Shown: positions 33,002 through 40,979, counted from the stretch's first letter. The stretch is 45,210 nucleotides of DNA from UBA5364 sp050259235 (GCA_050259235.1 JBLNAG010000007.1:1-45210), one strand, 5' to 3'. Notes: a model not told the origin generated them from the sequence alone. Translations and numbers: made by a program.

Positions 33002-34094
33002 TTTTTACTTCTCTCCTTTTTTCTAATTTTTTAATTGGTTCCAAATCGATGAATGCATAGTTTTCATCTCTAAAATTAGTATAGGTCTTTTGTAAATGCG
33101 ATGCTTTACTTGAAATATTAGTTAATCTAATGTTATTACCATTAACATTTACTAATGGATTAACATATCTTTTTTTACAATCAATAGAAATATAGTATCT
33201 ATCAACAGGTTCAACATTAGTTCTCTCAACCTTATGTAATTTTTCAAACTTTGACCAAACATATTTTATTATTTCATCATCGCTCGTTTTAATTCTCTTA
33301 ATAATTTCTTGTTCACTTAATCTATATAAATCTTCTTCATTAATTATTTCATAATCAATTAGCATTCTTAAAATGTCCCCTGTAAGTTGCATACTCAATT
33401 TATCCTCATTAAGTTGAAGTAACATACTGTATTTAAATGCTCCTTTAAAGAAATAATCACATGTTATTAGATCATCAAAACCTATTTCATCTAAATTATC
33501 ACAATCTTTTAAAATAGATACTGACTTATAAATACGTTTAATATCATGAATAGACCAATAGTGTCCCCATATAAGACCTGTATGTAATACTCCTTCAAGA
33601 CGGTCAACACATATCTTTGGTCTTTCATTTTCTACTATGGTAAATTTTTCAATATTTATTACATCATCATATAATACATTATCACTTTCAAACATCTTTT
33701 TAATATCACTTGAATCTTTAATCATATCATGAGTAGATCTTTCAGCACTCTTTTGCTTAATATAATCACCATACATATAATCAACAGAATGTGCAAAAGC
33801 TGGGGTTCCCATATCATGAAATAGAGCCGCAACTGTCTGTGTTTTATCTTTTGTAAAATGCCAAACAATAAGTGCACATGCCACACTATGATCTAATCTT
33901 GAATACCAATATTTAGTACTATGACATTTAATATTATTATAGTCCACTCCACAAAATTGACCTACACCACTTAATCTTTGTAGTTCTTTAGAATTAATAT
34001 ATTTATCAATAAAATCTGGGTATTCATTATTACATAATATATTAAAGTATTGCCTTAATTCTTTATTTGGATGATTACTAATATAATTATGCAT
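32973..34094 (-). CDS. HD-domain phosphohydrolase
   Basis: A 373-aa predicted metal-dependent phosphohydrolase. The HD motifs are in order: a His in SRLDHSVACA near residue 69, the HD pair in AALFHDMGTPAFAHSVD near 93, and later acidic residues. The pattern resembles dGTPase-like and YfbR-like enzymes acting on nucleotides, but the substrate cannot be read. The ATG overlaps the stop of a 23-codon ORF (ATGCATAA), and the end overlaps the next gene, so all three are tightly coupled. Confidence 0.88.
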   Translation of the reverse strand: MHNYISNHPNKELRQYFNILCNNEYPDFIDKYINSKELQRLSGVGQFCGVDYNNIKCHSTKYWYSRLDHSVACALIVWHFTKDKTQTVAALFHDMGTPAFAHSVDYMYGDYIKQKSAERSTHDMIKDSSDIKKMFESDNVLYDDVINIEKFTIVENERPKICVDRLEGVLHTGLIWGHYWSIHDIKRIYKSVSILKDCDNLDEIGFDDLITCDYFFKGAFKYSMLLQLNEDKLSMQLTGDILRMLIDYEIINEEDLYRLSEQEIIKRIKTSDDEIIKYVWSKFEKLHKVERTNVEPVDRYYISIDCKKRYVNPLVNVNGNNIRLTNISSKASHLQKTYTNFRDENYAFIDLEPIKKLEKRREVKSDISKKNSK

Positions 34095-34158
34095 TCAGTA
34101 TATCCTTCGCTATATTATATGACATAATACCCAAAATATCATTTAAAATTATATTCAT
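34087..34158 (-). CDS. 23-aa upstream ORF of the HD operon
   Basis: A short ORF, MNIILNDILGIMSYNIAKDI followed by LNA, with a strong GGGGGA ribosome binding site six bases before its ATG. It ends inside the first codons of the HD gene (8-nt overlap). It is rich in Ile and amphipathic. It may be a real small protein or a leader whose translation sets HD gene expression. It sits about 25 nt after the likely transcription start. Confidence 0.55.
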   Translation of the reverse strand: MNIILNDILGIMSYNIAKDILNA

Positions 34159-34189
34159 ATTTGTCCCCCTAAGTTTTGTTTTTGCATAT

Positions 34190-34198
34190 ATTATAACA
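34190..34198 (-). promoter_or_regulatory. Extended -10 promoter of the HD operon
   Basis: Minus strand TGTTATAAT, hexamer at 34190-34195; no clear -35. Confidence 0.5.
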
Positions 34199-34253
34199 TA
34201 GTAATTATGAAATAAGAGAATATTTTAATTATGAATAAAATATTAATTAGTAC

Positions 34254-34282
34254 TAGACACTAAATTTTTTTTATGATAAAAT
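34254..34282 (+). promoter_or_regulatory. Promoter of tRNA-Gly
   Basis: TAGACA (34254-34259), 17 bp, TAAAAT (34277-34282), 13 bp before the tRNA. Confidence 0.65.
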
Positions 34283-34295
34283 ATTTTATGTTGAT

Positions 34296-34370
34296 GCAGG
34301 TGTAGTACAATGGTTCGTATGCGGCCTTGCCAAGGCTGAGATGCGGGTCCGATTCCCGTCACTTGCTCCA
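34296..34370 (+). tRNA. tRNA-Gly (GCC)
   Basis: 75 nt with encoded CCA. The acceptor stem GCAGGTG/CACTTGC has one G-T pair. Anticodon loop TTGCCAA gives GCC. Two normally fixed positions differ: the T loop reads TCCGATT (C at position 55 instead of T) and the D loop ends in C where A21 is expected. All stems still pair. It may be functional, specialised or beginning to decay. Its last 18 nt recur exactly at 36148-36165. Confidence 0.88.
34353..34370 (+). repeat. tRNA-Gly 3'-end direct repeat (left copy)
   Basis: The 18-nt TTCCCGTCACTTGCTCCA at the tRNA end is repeated exactly at 36148-36165. This is typical of an att core left by site-specific integration into a tRNA. Confidence 0.75.
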
Positions 34371-34434
34371 AATGAAAACAAACCCTTATTTTATAAGGGT
34401 TTTTTGATATTTTTAGGTAAGAATTAGGTAAAAA
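34370..34434 (+). repeat. Long direct repeat, copy A
   Basis: About 65 nt (AAATGAAAACAAACC... to ...AGGTAAGAATTAGGTAA) recur at 35981-36045 with about seven mismatches. It includes the tRNA terminator. It is followed by an inverted repeat of AGGTAAGAA with TTCTTACCT ending near 34444. Confidence 0.75.
34381..34405 (+). terminator. Terminator of tRNA-Gly
   Basis: A 9-bp stem AACCCTTAT/ATAAGGGTT (34381-34389 with 34393-34401) and T run. Confidence 0.88.
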
Positions 34435-34532
34435 TTTCTTACCTTTTTCTTTTCTAACAAGGAAAAACTTTATAATTCCTTATAAAATAAGGGTTAAAGG
34501 GCATTTTTTTTTAAAATGGAGCAAATTATAAA

Positions 34533-34551
34533 CACTTGCTCCAAATGAAAA
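34533..34551 (+). repeat. tRNA-Gly 3'-end repeat (middle copy)
   Basis: CACTTGCTCCAAATGAAAA is identical to 34360-34378, the tRNA end plus its flank. It marks the inner edge of the cassette next to the YcxB-like gene. Confidence 0.75.
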
Positions 34552-34552
34552 A

Positions 34553-34577
34553 AAGCAATTACAAGTTGTAATTGCTT
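34553..34577 (-). terminator. Terminator of the YcxB-like gene
   Basis: A 10-bp stem AAGCAATTAC/GTAATTGCTT (34553-34562 with 34568-34577), A-rich beyond it on the plus strand. Confidence 0.85.
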
Positions 34578-34578
34578 A

Positions 34579-35847
34579 TTATTTTTTGTAAATATATTCA
34601 AAATCTTCAATTTGCAAAGAAGAATATTTAGGATTAAATGCCATTGCAAATATATGATATATATCGGTCTCCTCCGGAATAGTATTATAGCTATTTATTT
34701 CTTCAATATAAACTGAATAATAACAATTTTCTTTTGATTGACAAATAAGCGAATTTGGTATAAATATATACAAATTCGAATTTATTTCTTCTTTTAAAAT
34801 CCAATTATTACTTTTTTCTATGTCACTTTTAAATTTTCGAATTTCAACAGAATCAGTGAACATAACATAATTTGTAATATGATTAATCAAATAGTCGGTG
34901 CTCCATTCTGTCTTTATATATTTTCCTTTTGTCGGAATATCATCTATGCCTATTACTTTTTCATAAGAAGATATTTCACTATAATTAGTTTCAAAATTAA
35001 ACATAAATGTAAAGGATCCATACGTAATTAGTAAGATAGCAATAATAAAACCACCGACAATATTTTTAGTACATTTTACTCCTTTTTTTCTATATATAAA
35101 ACCAAGTATTATTGATAAAATAGGTATTGGCAGAAAAAGAAACATAACCCACATATTATCAGTGAAATTAGTGAAAAGGTTATTTTGAACATCTGTTTTT
35201 ACTTCAAGTAATAAAACAATACCTGAACCTATATAAGGTGAAAGAATAGTTAATATAAATAATGCGATTAAATTTTTTTTAATTTTTCTATAACTTGAAC
35301 TATCCTTATTTAGGTATTCTTTTATGTTTTTGTAGCTATTATTACCTAAATTATTTTTTATACAAATATTTTTAATAAATTCTAATAATTCATTGGTACA
35401 ATTTTGTTTCAATATTATGATGATTATTCTATTATTAAGTAACAAATAAAAATTATCATCGGTTTCTTTAATCTTTTTAATGCCATTATATTTTATTTTA
35501 TGAATTTCATTAATGCTTTCCTTTTGAAAATAATCATCATAAAAACTAATTTTATAATCAACATTATCATGATTAATTTGAAAAAACTTTTTATAATTAT
35601 GTTTTTGGAGAATAACGTCTATGGTTTTAATAATTAAAGCCGCACAGACAATAAATATTCCATCCATTAACAAAAAATCGAAAATAGAGACAGGATCCGG
35701 GGGAATAAATGCCAAAGAACAAATAGCAGTTATTATAACAGAAACAATGATTAATCTTTTCCAAAGTTTATAAGGAAAACTTTTGGTCATCTTTTTATAT
35801 TCTCTTAGAGTTACTTTTGTTTCAGTCTTTAATTTTTTTCTCAAATT
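34579..35847 (-). CDS. YcxB-like membrane protein
   Basis: A protein of about 422 aa. Two membrane helices lie near the N-terminus (about 30-80) and three or four more near 195-290. Between them is a cytosolic domain (about 85-165) with KISFYDDYFQ and DDNFYLLLNNRIIIIILK, which resembles the YcxB-like C-terminal domain of Bacillota. The last 140 residues are a polar, probably external domain. Function unknown. The start is uncertain: TTG at 35847 has AAGGTGA at proper spacing, whereas ATG codons at 35850 and 35859 do not. It is the only gene of the cassette between tRNA-Gly tail copies. Confidence 0.75.
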   Translation of the reverse strand, partial: NLRKKLKTETKVTLREYKKMTKSFPYKLWKRLIIVSVIITAICSLAFIPPDPVSIFDFLLMDGIFIVCAALIIKTIDVILQKHNYKKFFQINHDNVDYKISFYDDYFQKESINEIHKIKYNGIKKIKETDDNFYLLLNNRIIIIILKQNCTNELLEFIKNICIKNNLGNNSYKNIKEYLNKDSSSYRKIKKNLIALFILTILSPYIGSGIVLLLEVKTDVQNNLFTNFTDNMWVMFLFLPIPILSIILGFIYRKKGVKCTKNIVGGFIIAILLITYGSFTFMFNFETNYSEISSYEKVIGIDDIPTKGKYIKTEWSTDYLINHITNYVMFTDSVEIRKFKSDIEKSNNWILKEEINSNLYIFIPNSLICQSKENCYYSVYIEEINSYNTIPEETDIYHIFAMAFNPKYSSLQIEDFEYIYKK

Positions 35848-35980
35848 CATCACCTTCATTTTTAAAAAATTATGCTATTTGTTTAAAGAGTATATCTATA
35901 TTCATTATAACATATTTTATATTACTGATACAATTTATATAATTTCCCTATATTTGTTTAATTTCGCTTATTAACATTCA

Positions 35981-36045
35981 AAATGAAAATAAACTCTTAT
36001 TTTATAAGATTTTTTTGATGTTTTTAGGTAAGAATTAGGTAAGAA
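35981..36045 (+). repeat. Long direct repeat, copy B
   Basis: Second copy of the 65-nt sequence at 34370-34434. The terminator palindrome in this copy is degraded (ACTCTTAT against ATAAGATT). The 35848-36204 gap contains only this repeat, the tRNA tail and a terminator; I see no gene. Confidence 0.75.
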
Positions 36046-36147
36046 TAAATTAAATTTATTAGTTTAAAATAATACGCTAAAATATAAAATCGTTTAAAAA
36101 TATAGGTTTTAATAGAGTATAATTTACTAAAATATAGTTAATTTTAG

Positions 36148-36165
36148 TTCCCGTCACTTGCTCCA
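36148..36165 (+). repeat. tRNA-Gly 3'-end direct repeat (right copy)
   Basis: Exact copy of the last 18 nt of tRNA-Gly, including CCA. The preceding bases do not match the tRNA. It defines the right end of a segment of about 1795 bp that starts at the tRNA. Confidence 0.8.
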
Positions 36166-36168
36166 GAG

Positions 36169-36198
36169 AAAATTAAAATCAATCTTACGATTGATTTT
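36169..36198 (-). terminator. Terminator of the HipA-like gene
   Basis: A 10-bp stem AAAATCAATC/GATTGATTTT (36175-36184 with 36189-36198). T/A-rich on both sides, so it may work in both directions. Confidence 0.8.
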
Positions 36199-36204
36199 TT
36201 TATG

Positions 36205-37059
36205 TTAAAATAATATTTTTTGTTTCTCTTTAGTTCGAACATCGTAGTAACGTTTATAATCATCAGGTATATGTAAATAATATTCTTCTTCTATTTCTTC
36301 TAATATCTTAATAATATCAATAGTACATGCTATTTCTAAATACTTAGCAAAATTAGGGTGCTTCCATAAAAACCATTTAAATTTTGTTTCCCAGAATGCT
36401 AAAGTCATAAAAGCATTTCCAACAGAAAATGGTAGTGAAGGATTATGATATTTATCATATGTACAACCTTCTTTAATACATTCATAAGCTTCAGCATAAT
36501 CAAATAATGGGGCAAAAACTATCTTAGAACCATCTTTTTCAAATAGGAAATTAGCTGATACCCTATCTGCTTGTCCCATTATATAATCTAAACAAGTCAT
36601 CTTAAAAATACTATTAATTAAATCTTCATAATCTTCTTTATTACAATATTTTTTTAATTTAGATACATTTTTATCTTTGTTATCAATAATTCTTTTATTT
36701 GCAAAACCAAGTTGATACATATCAAGATATTGCTTATTTTTATCTTTAAAATTTTCCGATAGAATACCATAAAAATTAAGATTATCACCATAATTCATAA
36801 TTGCTGGAATATTACTAACTGATCTTAACTCAAGTTTAACGGCTACTTTTGGCCCAATTAATTCATTTAAAATATGAATAAGACGATTAGAAAATTTAAA
36901 ACGATAATTTTTACCATTAACTTCATGCCATTTTAATTGATCTTGTGCATCATAAATATTTATACCAATCTTTTCAGAAAGTTGTTTTGCTTCTTCAGGA
37001 GAACGATTTGTAGGCTTTATATATATACATTTTTCATTATCAAAAATACTATTAAACAT
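36205..37059 (-). CDS. HipA-like kinase-fold protein
   Basis: A 284-aa protein. The segment CLDYIMGQADRVSANFLFEKDG followed by FAPLFDYAEA resembles the catalytic loop (DRxxxN) and metal-binding Asp of HipA-type Ser/Thr kinases, where the usual form is DRHxxN. The N-terminal P-loop-like half of full HipA is not obvious, and no HipB-like DNA-binding partner lies next to it. So a HipA-derived kinase outside a classical toxin-antitoxin pair is the best guess. ATG at 37059 follows GAGGAG. Confidence 0.55.
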   Translation of the reverse strand: MFNSIFDNEKCIYIKPTNRSPEEAKQLSEKIGINIYDAQDQLKWHEVNGKNYRFKFSNRLIHILNELIGPKVAVKLELRSVSNIPAIMNYGDNLNFYGILSENFKDKNKQYLDMYQLGFANKRIIDNKDKNVSKLKKYCNKEDYEDLINSIFKMTCLDYIMGQADRVSANFLFEKDGSKIVFAPLFDYAEAYECIKEGCTYDKYHNPSLPFSVGNAFMTLAFWETKFKWFLWKHPNFAKYLEIACTIDIIKILEEIEEEYYLHIPDDYKRYYDVRTKEKQKILF

Positions 37060-37083
37060 ATTATCTCCTCTTAATTATTGGTT

Positions 37084-37111
37084 ATTATAGCACACTATTT
37101 ATTTATGTCAA
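37084..37111 (-). promoter_or_regulatory. Promoter of the HipA-like gene
   Basis: Minus strand TTGACA (37106-37111), 16 bp, TATAAT (37084-37089). Confidence 0.85.
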
Positions 37112-37190
37112 ATTAAAATTGACATCTTCAACTTTTATAATACTGTTACCATAAATATACATATATAATATAGAATGGTAAAATCAAATA

Positions 37191-37373
37191 ATGAAAAAAG
37201 TAGTACTCATGTTTGGTATATTATTTATGTTAGGAGATTGTTCCAATAAACAATTTTTGTCCAATTACGAGAAGGTGAAAATCGGTGACGAAGGTATTAA
37301 TGGATATACGCTAGATTTGCGTATATATGCTAATTGGAAAAACCTTGGCTTTCTAGTAAATTTAATGCATTAA
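37191..37373 (+). pseudogene. Truncated lipoprotein-like fragment
   Basis: A 60-codon ORF beginning with a signal-like MKKVVLMFGILFML. Its lipobox is poor (LGDC, Asp before Cys). A following segment GDEGINGYTLDLRIYANWKN looks like the start of a folded domain that is cut off. There is no clear ribosome binding site. It probably derives from a longer lipoprotein by deletion or frameshift; a real short lipoprotein is less likely. Confidence 0.45.
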
Positions 37374-37430
37374 AAGAAAATAATGTCTTTTTTTTTATTA
37401 GCAAAATACATTTTATTATCTATATAAAAG

Positions 37431-37459
37431 TTGACTTATAATAACCCCGATGATACAAT
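37431..37459 (+). promoter_or_regulatory. Promoter of the glucoamylase-family gene
   Basis: TTGACT (37431-37436), 17 bp ending in an extended TGA, TACAAT (37454-37459). Confidence 0.75.
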
Positions 37460-37483
37460 GAAATCACTTTTAGGAGGACATAG

Positions 37484-38689
37484 ATGGATAGATTAATTTA
37501 TGAAAAAAATATATTATTGAAAGAACTAAAGGGTTGTTTTGATTTTTTCAATAATGAAATTAATTTAGATGAAAATAGTAATGGTTACGGTCTTATTCGT
37601 GATCAATACCCTTCTTCACCTGAAATCTGTAGTATAGCATCAGTTGGTTTTGGTTTAGCATCTTTAATTACTGGCGTAAAAAATAATTGGATTTCATTAG
37701 AAGAAGCAAACAAAAGAGCACATTTAACATTAAAGACTTTCTTAAATAATTTAGAAGAAGTAGAAGGATTTTATTATCACTTTGTCAATATGAATACTGG
37801 TTTAAGAGAATTAAACAGTGAAATTTCTATTATTGATACAGGCATTTTTATATGTGGAGCAATTACTGCTGGAGAATTTTTCGGTGGAGAAGTACAAGAG
37901 TTAGCTGATAAATTATATCGTCGTATTAATTGGACATGGTTTGTTGATAAAAATAAAGATATGTTTTATATGTCATATACTAAAGAAAAGGGTTTTGAGG
38001 GATATTGGGACGTTTATGCTGAACAGCTGATGTTATATATATTAGGTGTTGGATCCCCTACCCATGGTATTGATAAGAGTATATATTATACTTTCAATAG
38101 ACTTAAAGGTAATTATGGTGAATATAAAGATATTATTCATTCATGGTTTGGATCTTTATTCACCTATCAATACTCACATGCATTTATTGATTTTCGTAAT
38201 ACTATTGATAAAGACGGTATCAATTGGTGGGATAATTCAGTTAAAGCCACTTTAGCTAATCGTCAATATTGTATTGATAATCAAGATAGATTCAAATCAT
38301 TTAACGAGTATTCTTGGGGTATAACTGCTTGCATTACACCAAATGGTTATTCTGGATTACTTGGTGCTAAACCATCTTCAAATAATCAAAATGTGGATGG
38401 AACAATTTCCCCATCTGGTGCAATTGGATCAATAGTATTTACCCCTACTGAATCAATTACAGCTCTTACAAACTACTATCTAATTCTTGATCTTATAGAT
38501 AAATATGGCCTTAAAGACAGTTATAATTTAAACTATAATTGGTTTGCAACTGAATCTTTAGGAATAGATAAAGGTATTTCCATGGTAATGATTCAAAACT
38601 TTTTAAATGAATCTATTTGGAACTCATTTATGAAAAATAAATATGTTAAAAATGGAATGGACATAATTGGTTTTACTAAAGTTAAATAA
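37484..38689 (+). CDS. Glucoamylase-family (PF10091-type) glycoside hydrolase
   Basis: A 401-aa (alpha/alpha)6-barrel enzyme. Matches to the family pattern in order: GYGLIRDQYPSSPEICSIAS near residue 32, FYYHFVNMNTG near 102, ISIIDTGIFICG near 121, WDVYAEQLMLYILG near 170, FTYQYSHAFIDFR near 227, WGITACITPNGYSG near 278 and DGTISPSGAIGSI near 305. The family includes beta-1,2-glucanases and uncharacterised glucan enzymes. There is no signal peptide, so it acts in the cytosol, perhaps on imported oligosaccharides. AGGAGG precedes the ATG. It is monocistronic. Confidence 0.88.
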   Translation: MDRLIYEKNILLKELKGCFDFFNNEINLDENSNGYGLIRDQYPSSPEICSIASVGFGLASLITGVKNNWISLEEANKRAHLTLKTFLNNLEEVEGFYYHFVNMNTGLRELNSEISIIDTGIFICGAITAGEFFGGEVQELADKLYRRINWTWFVDKNKDMFYMSYTKEKGFEGYWDVYAEQLMLYILGVGSPTHGIDKSIYYTFNRLKGNYGEYKDIIHSWFGSLFTYQYSHAFIDFRNTIDKDGINWWDNSVKATLANRQYCIDNQDRFKSFNEYSWGITACITPNGYSGLLGAKPSSNNQNVDGTISPSGAIGSIVFTPTESITALTNYYLILDLIDKYGLKDSYNLNYNWFATESLGIDKGISMVMIQNFLNESIWNSFMKNKYVKNGMDIIGFTKVK

Positions 38690-38691
38690 AA

Positions 38692-38717
38692 GACGATTAT
38701 AAATAATCGCCTTTTTT
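38692..38717 (+). terminator. Terminator of the glucoamylase-family gene
   Basis: A CGATTA/TAATCG stem (38694-38699 with 38704-38709) extended past one mismatch, then a T run. Confidence 0.7.
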
Positions 38718-38732
38718 ATTTAATATATATTA

Positions 38733-39911
38733 TTATTTTATATTGCTATAATCTTTATCGCCAATTTCATATTTTCTATTTTCAGAAACTTTCTTCATTA
38801 TCTTATTTGTAGTATATCCAATGATTGCTAATATACCAAAGTACATTATTCCATATATACTAAACGTTGGCATTGAATCAGTAAATAATCCAATTAATGA
38901 TGCACCTACACCCATAGATGTTACTATTGTTAAATTTTCTACAGATTTTGATGTTATTTCAGATTGTAAATCACTAAATAATGATTTTGCTGAATTAACA
39001 TAATTCTTAGTCATAACCCATATTTGTTGAATATATGCAAGTGTATCTCCTAATGTTTCATAACGATATTCCATAATATCTGTAAAATGTTTCAATGCTT
39101 CATCATTCTTAGATATTTTTTCTCTTGTTCTTAAATATGTATTCATTTGATTTATTCTTGAATCAACTAAGTTAATTGTTTTTGCATATTCATCAATTTT
39201 ACTACTAAATTCTAATATATCTTTACCTTTTACTCTTGGTTTTTCTTTTACATCTGCTATTTTTTCCCATATTATTCTATGTAGATTTAAATATCTATGA
39301 AGTTGTCCTTTAAATTCTCTAAAGAATATTTGTTCTTCAATATATCTTTCAATTTGTGGTAATTTTCCTGTCTTATTATTTATAAAATAATATTCATCGC
39401 CTCTTAAAATATCAACATCTTTATTTTTAAATTCAAAATACTTTTTTCTATCTGTTTCAGAAAGTAATTTTGATATATTTTCACTTGTTTCATTATTAAA
39501 TACTATAAAGTATGGATATATTGTTTTAATACCAGCAAGTTCTTTAGGAATTGGTGCTCCTAAACTAAATATATAACTAATAGCTGGTGAAAATTTTGTT
39601 TCATAATAAGCTGCTATTTCCTTAATATCAGTAAATACACTTTCACCACTTGTATTCCCACTATTTAAAACAATTAAACCATCTTCATAAATCTTTATTT
39701 CTAGATCATTAACAGTATAAATTTTTACACATTCAAATCCATTAACACCATATTCTATAGATTTAATTTCTAAATTATCTCTTAATTCTTTTAGTTTTTT
39801 TTCATTTAAATCTAAATGTGACTTTTCTCCTCTTAAGAAATCATAAATTTCTGTTAAATGTAACATTGTTCTTTGAAACCAACCACCAATATAAATCTTT
39901 TCTATTTTCAT
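38733..39911 (-). CDS. Uncharacterised protein with C-terminal membrane hairpin
   Basis: A 392-aa protein. The N-terminal 180 residues form a mixed alpha/beta cytosolic domain (KIYEDGLIVLN, PYFIVFNN). Residues about 190-320 are long charged helices, probably coiled coil. Two membrane helices follow near 330-375, and the tail is polar. The architecture recalls RMD1/DUF155-type membrane-tethered proteins, but I see no diagnostic motif. It starts three bases after the GNAT stop with AGGAGAAT as its site, so it is co-transcribed with it. Confidence 0.7.
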   Translation of the reverse strand: MKIEKIYIGGWFQRTMLHLTEIYDFLRGEKSHLDLNEKKLKELRDNLEIKSIEYGVNGFECVKIYTVNDLEIKIYEDGLIVLNSGNTSGESVFTDIKEIAAYYETKFSPAISYIFSLGAPIPKELAGIKTIYPYFIVFNNETSENISKLLSETDRKKYFEFKNKDVDILRGDEYYFINNKTGKLPQIERYIEEQIFFREFKGQLHRYLNLHRIIWEKIADVKEKPRVKGKDILEFSSKIDEYAKTINLVDSRINQMNTYLRTREKISKNDEALKHFTDIMEYRYETLGDTLAYIQQIWVMTKNYVNSAKSLFSDLQSEITSKSVENLTIVTSMGVGASLIGLFTDSMPTFSIYGIMYFGILAIIGYTTNKIMKKVSENRKYEIGDKDYSNIK

Positions 39912-39913
39912 TA

Positions 39914-40360
39914 TTAATTCTCCTTTACTTCTCTTTCAAAAAAAGCTGCATCTATTGTTTCAAAACCAAATTTTTTATAACAGCTATGAGCTGGAATTCT
40001 AAAGTTTTTACTCCATAATTTTAATGATTTTATTCCTTTTGAAAGACATATTTTATTTACTTCTTTTAATAAACTAGTTGCAATATTCTTTCTTCGATAT
40101 TCATCTTTTACACAAAAGTGATTTATTATTGCATATGTATTCATATCTTCAAACATAGTTGGAACTATTGCTAATCTTACATAAGCAATAATGTTATTAT
40201 CTAAAACTCCAATAATTTGAATGGTATTTTCATCATTCTTGTTTTTATCAAACATTTTTTTTGCATATTCCAAACTTGTTTTTTCATTGAAACATTCATT
40301 ACATAACTGAATTATTCCTTCAATATCACTTTCAGTAGCTATTCTAAATTCCACCTTCAT
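39914..40360 (-). CDS. GNAT-family N-acetyltransferase
   Basis: A 148-aa acetyltransferase. The family pattern is EFRIATESDIEGII at the start, then the acetyl-CoA pocket FCVKDEYRRKNIATSLLKEV near residues 82-101. Near the end is SHCYKKFGFETID-like sequence, with the typical YxxxGF. The substrate is unknown. The start at 40360 follows GGAGG. It is the first gene of a pair with the coiled-coil membrane protein. Confidence 0.92.
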   Translation of the reverse strand: MKVEFRIATESDIEGIIQLCNECFNEKTSLEYAKKMFDKNKNDENTIQIIGVLDNNIIAYVRLAIVPTMFEDMNTYAIINHFCVKDEYRRKNIATSLLKEVNKICLSKGIKSLKLWSKNFRIPAHSCYKKFGFETIDAAFFEREVKEN

Positions 40361-40505
40361 ATTAACCTCCAATATTATACTTTAATTATAGCATAATTAT
40401 TTAAATAACTTAGTAAAAAAAATTATTATAATGTAAACTGCATGTATGATTAATATAAGTATTAAAAAAAATATATATTGCATAAAATTTTGAGAGGAGG
40501 TATAT

Positions 40506-40955
40506 ATGTATAATAATTATAATCGGCAAATAATTCAAAATATTACTACTGACTTCGGTCCTAAACCTTTTGTTATTGATATTAATAAAGCTACAATACA
40601 CAATAATACATTTCGTACAGCACTTTGGACAGGAAATAACCTACAACTTACTTTAATGAGTATCCCTGTTGGGGAAGATATTGGATTAGAAATACATCCA
40701 CATGTTGATCAATTCTTACGTATTGAGGAAGGTCAAGGATTAGTACGAATGGGTAACAGTAAAGATAATTTTTATATAGATCAACCAGTATATAATGACA
40801 CAGCTATTTTTATTCCCGCTAATACATGGCATAATGTAATTAACACTGGGACCACACCACTCAAACTATACTCTATTTATGCTCCACCAAATCATCCACA
40901 TGACACTATTCATCAAACTAAAGCAATAGCTGAAATGGCTGAAAACCCTAAATAA
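40506..40955 (+). CDS. Cupin-domain protein
   Basis: A 149-aa single-domain cupin. Metal motif 1 is IHPHVDQFLRIEEGQG near residue 62, with the two His and the Glu. Motif 2 is PANTWHNVINTG near 105. The short polar N-terminus (MYNNYNRQIIQN) recalls proteins of spore coats, but this is weak evidence. The function could be sugar isomerase-like or a small-molecule dioxygenase; it cannot be chosen from sequence. The ribosome binding site is GAGAGGAGG. Confidence 0.9.
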   Translation: MYNNYNRQIIQNITTDFGPKPFVIDINKATIHNNTFRTALWTGNNLQLTLMSIPVGEDIGLEIHPHVDQFLRIEEGQGLVRMGNSKDNFYIDQPVYNDTAIFIPANTWHNVINTGTTPLKLYSIYAPPNHPHDTIHQTKAIAEMAENPK

Positions 40956-40979
40956 AAAGACTATCTTATAGTCTTTTTT
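40955..40979. terminator. Bidirectional terminator
   Basis: AAAAGACTAT/ATAGTCTTTT stem between the convergent cupin and HAD genes. Confidence 0.85.

Noticed and set aside
34371..36165. Classical integrative element with integrase
   Set aside because: The only gene is a YcxB-like membrane protein. No tyrosine or serine recombinase frame exists between the repeats.
36205..37373. HipBA toxin-antitoxin pair
   Set aside because: The neighbouring short ORF at 37191 is on the other strand and looks like a broken lipoprotein, with no helix-turn-helix.
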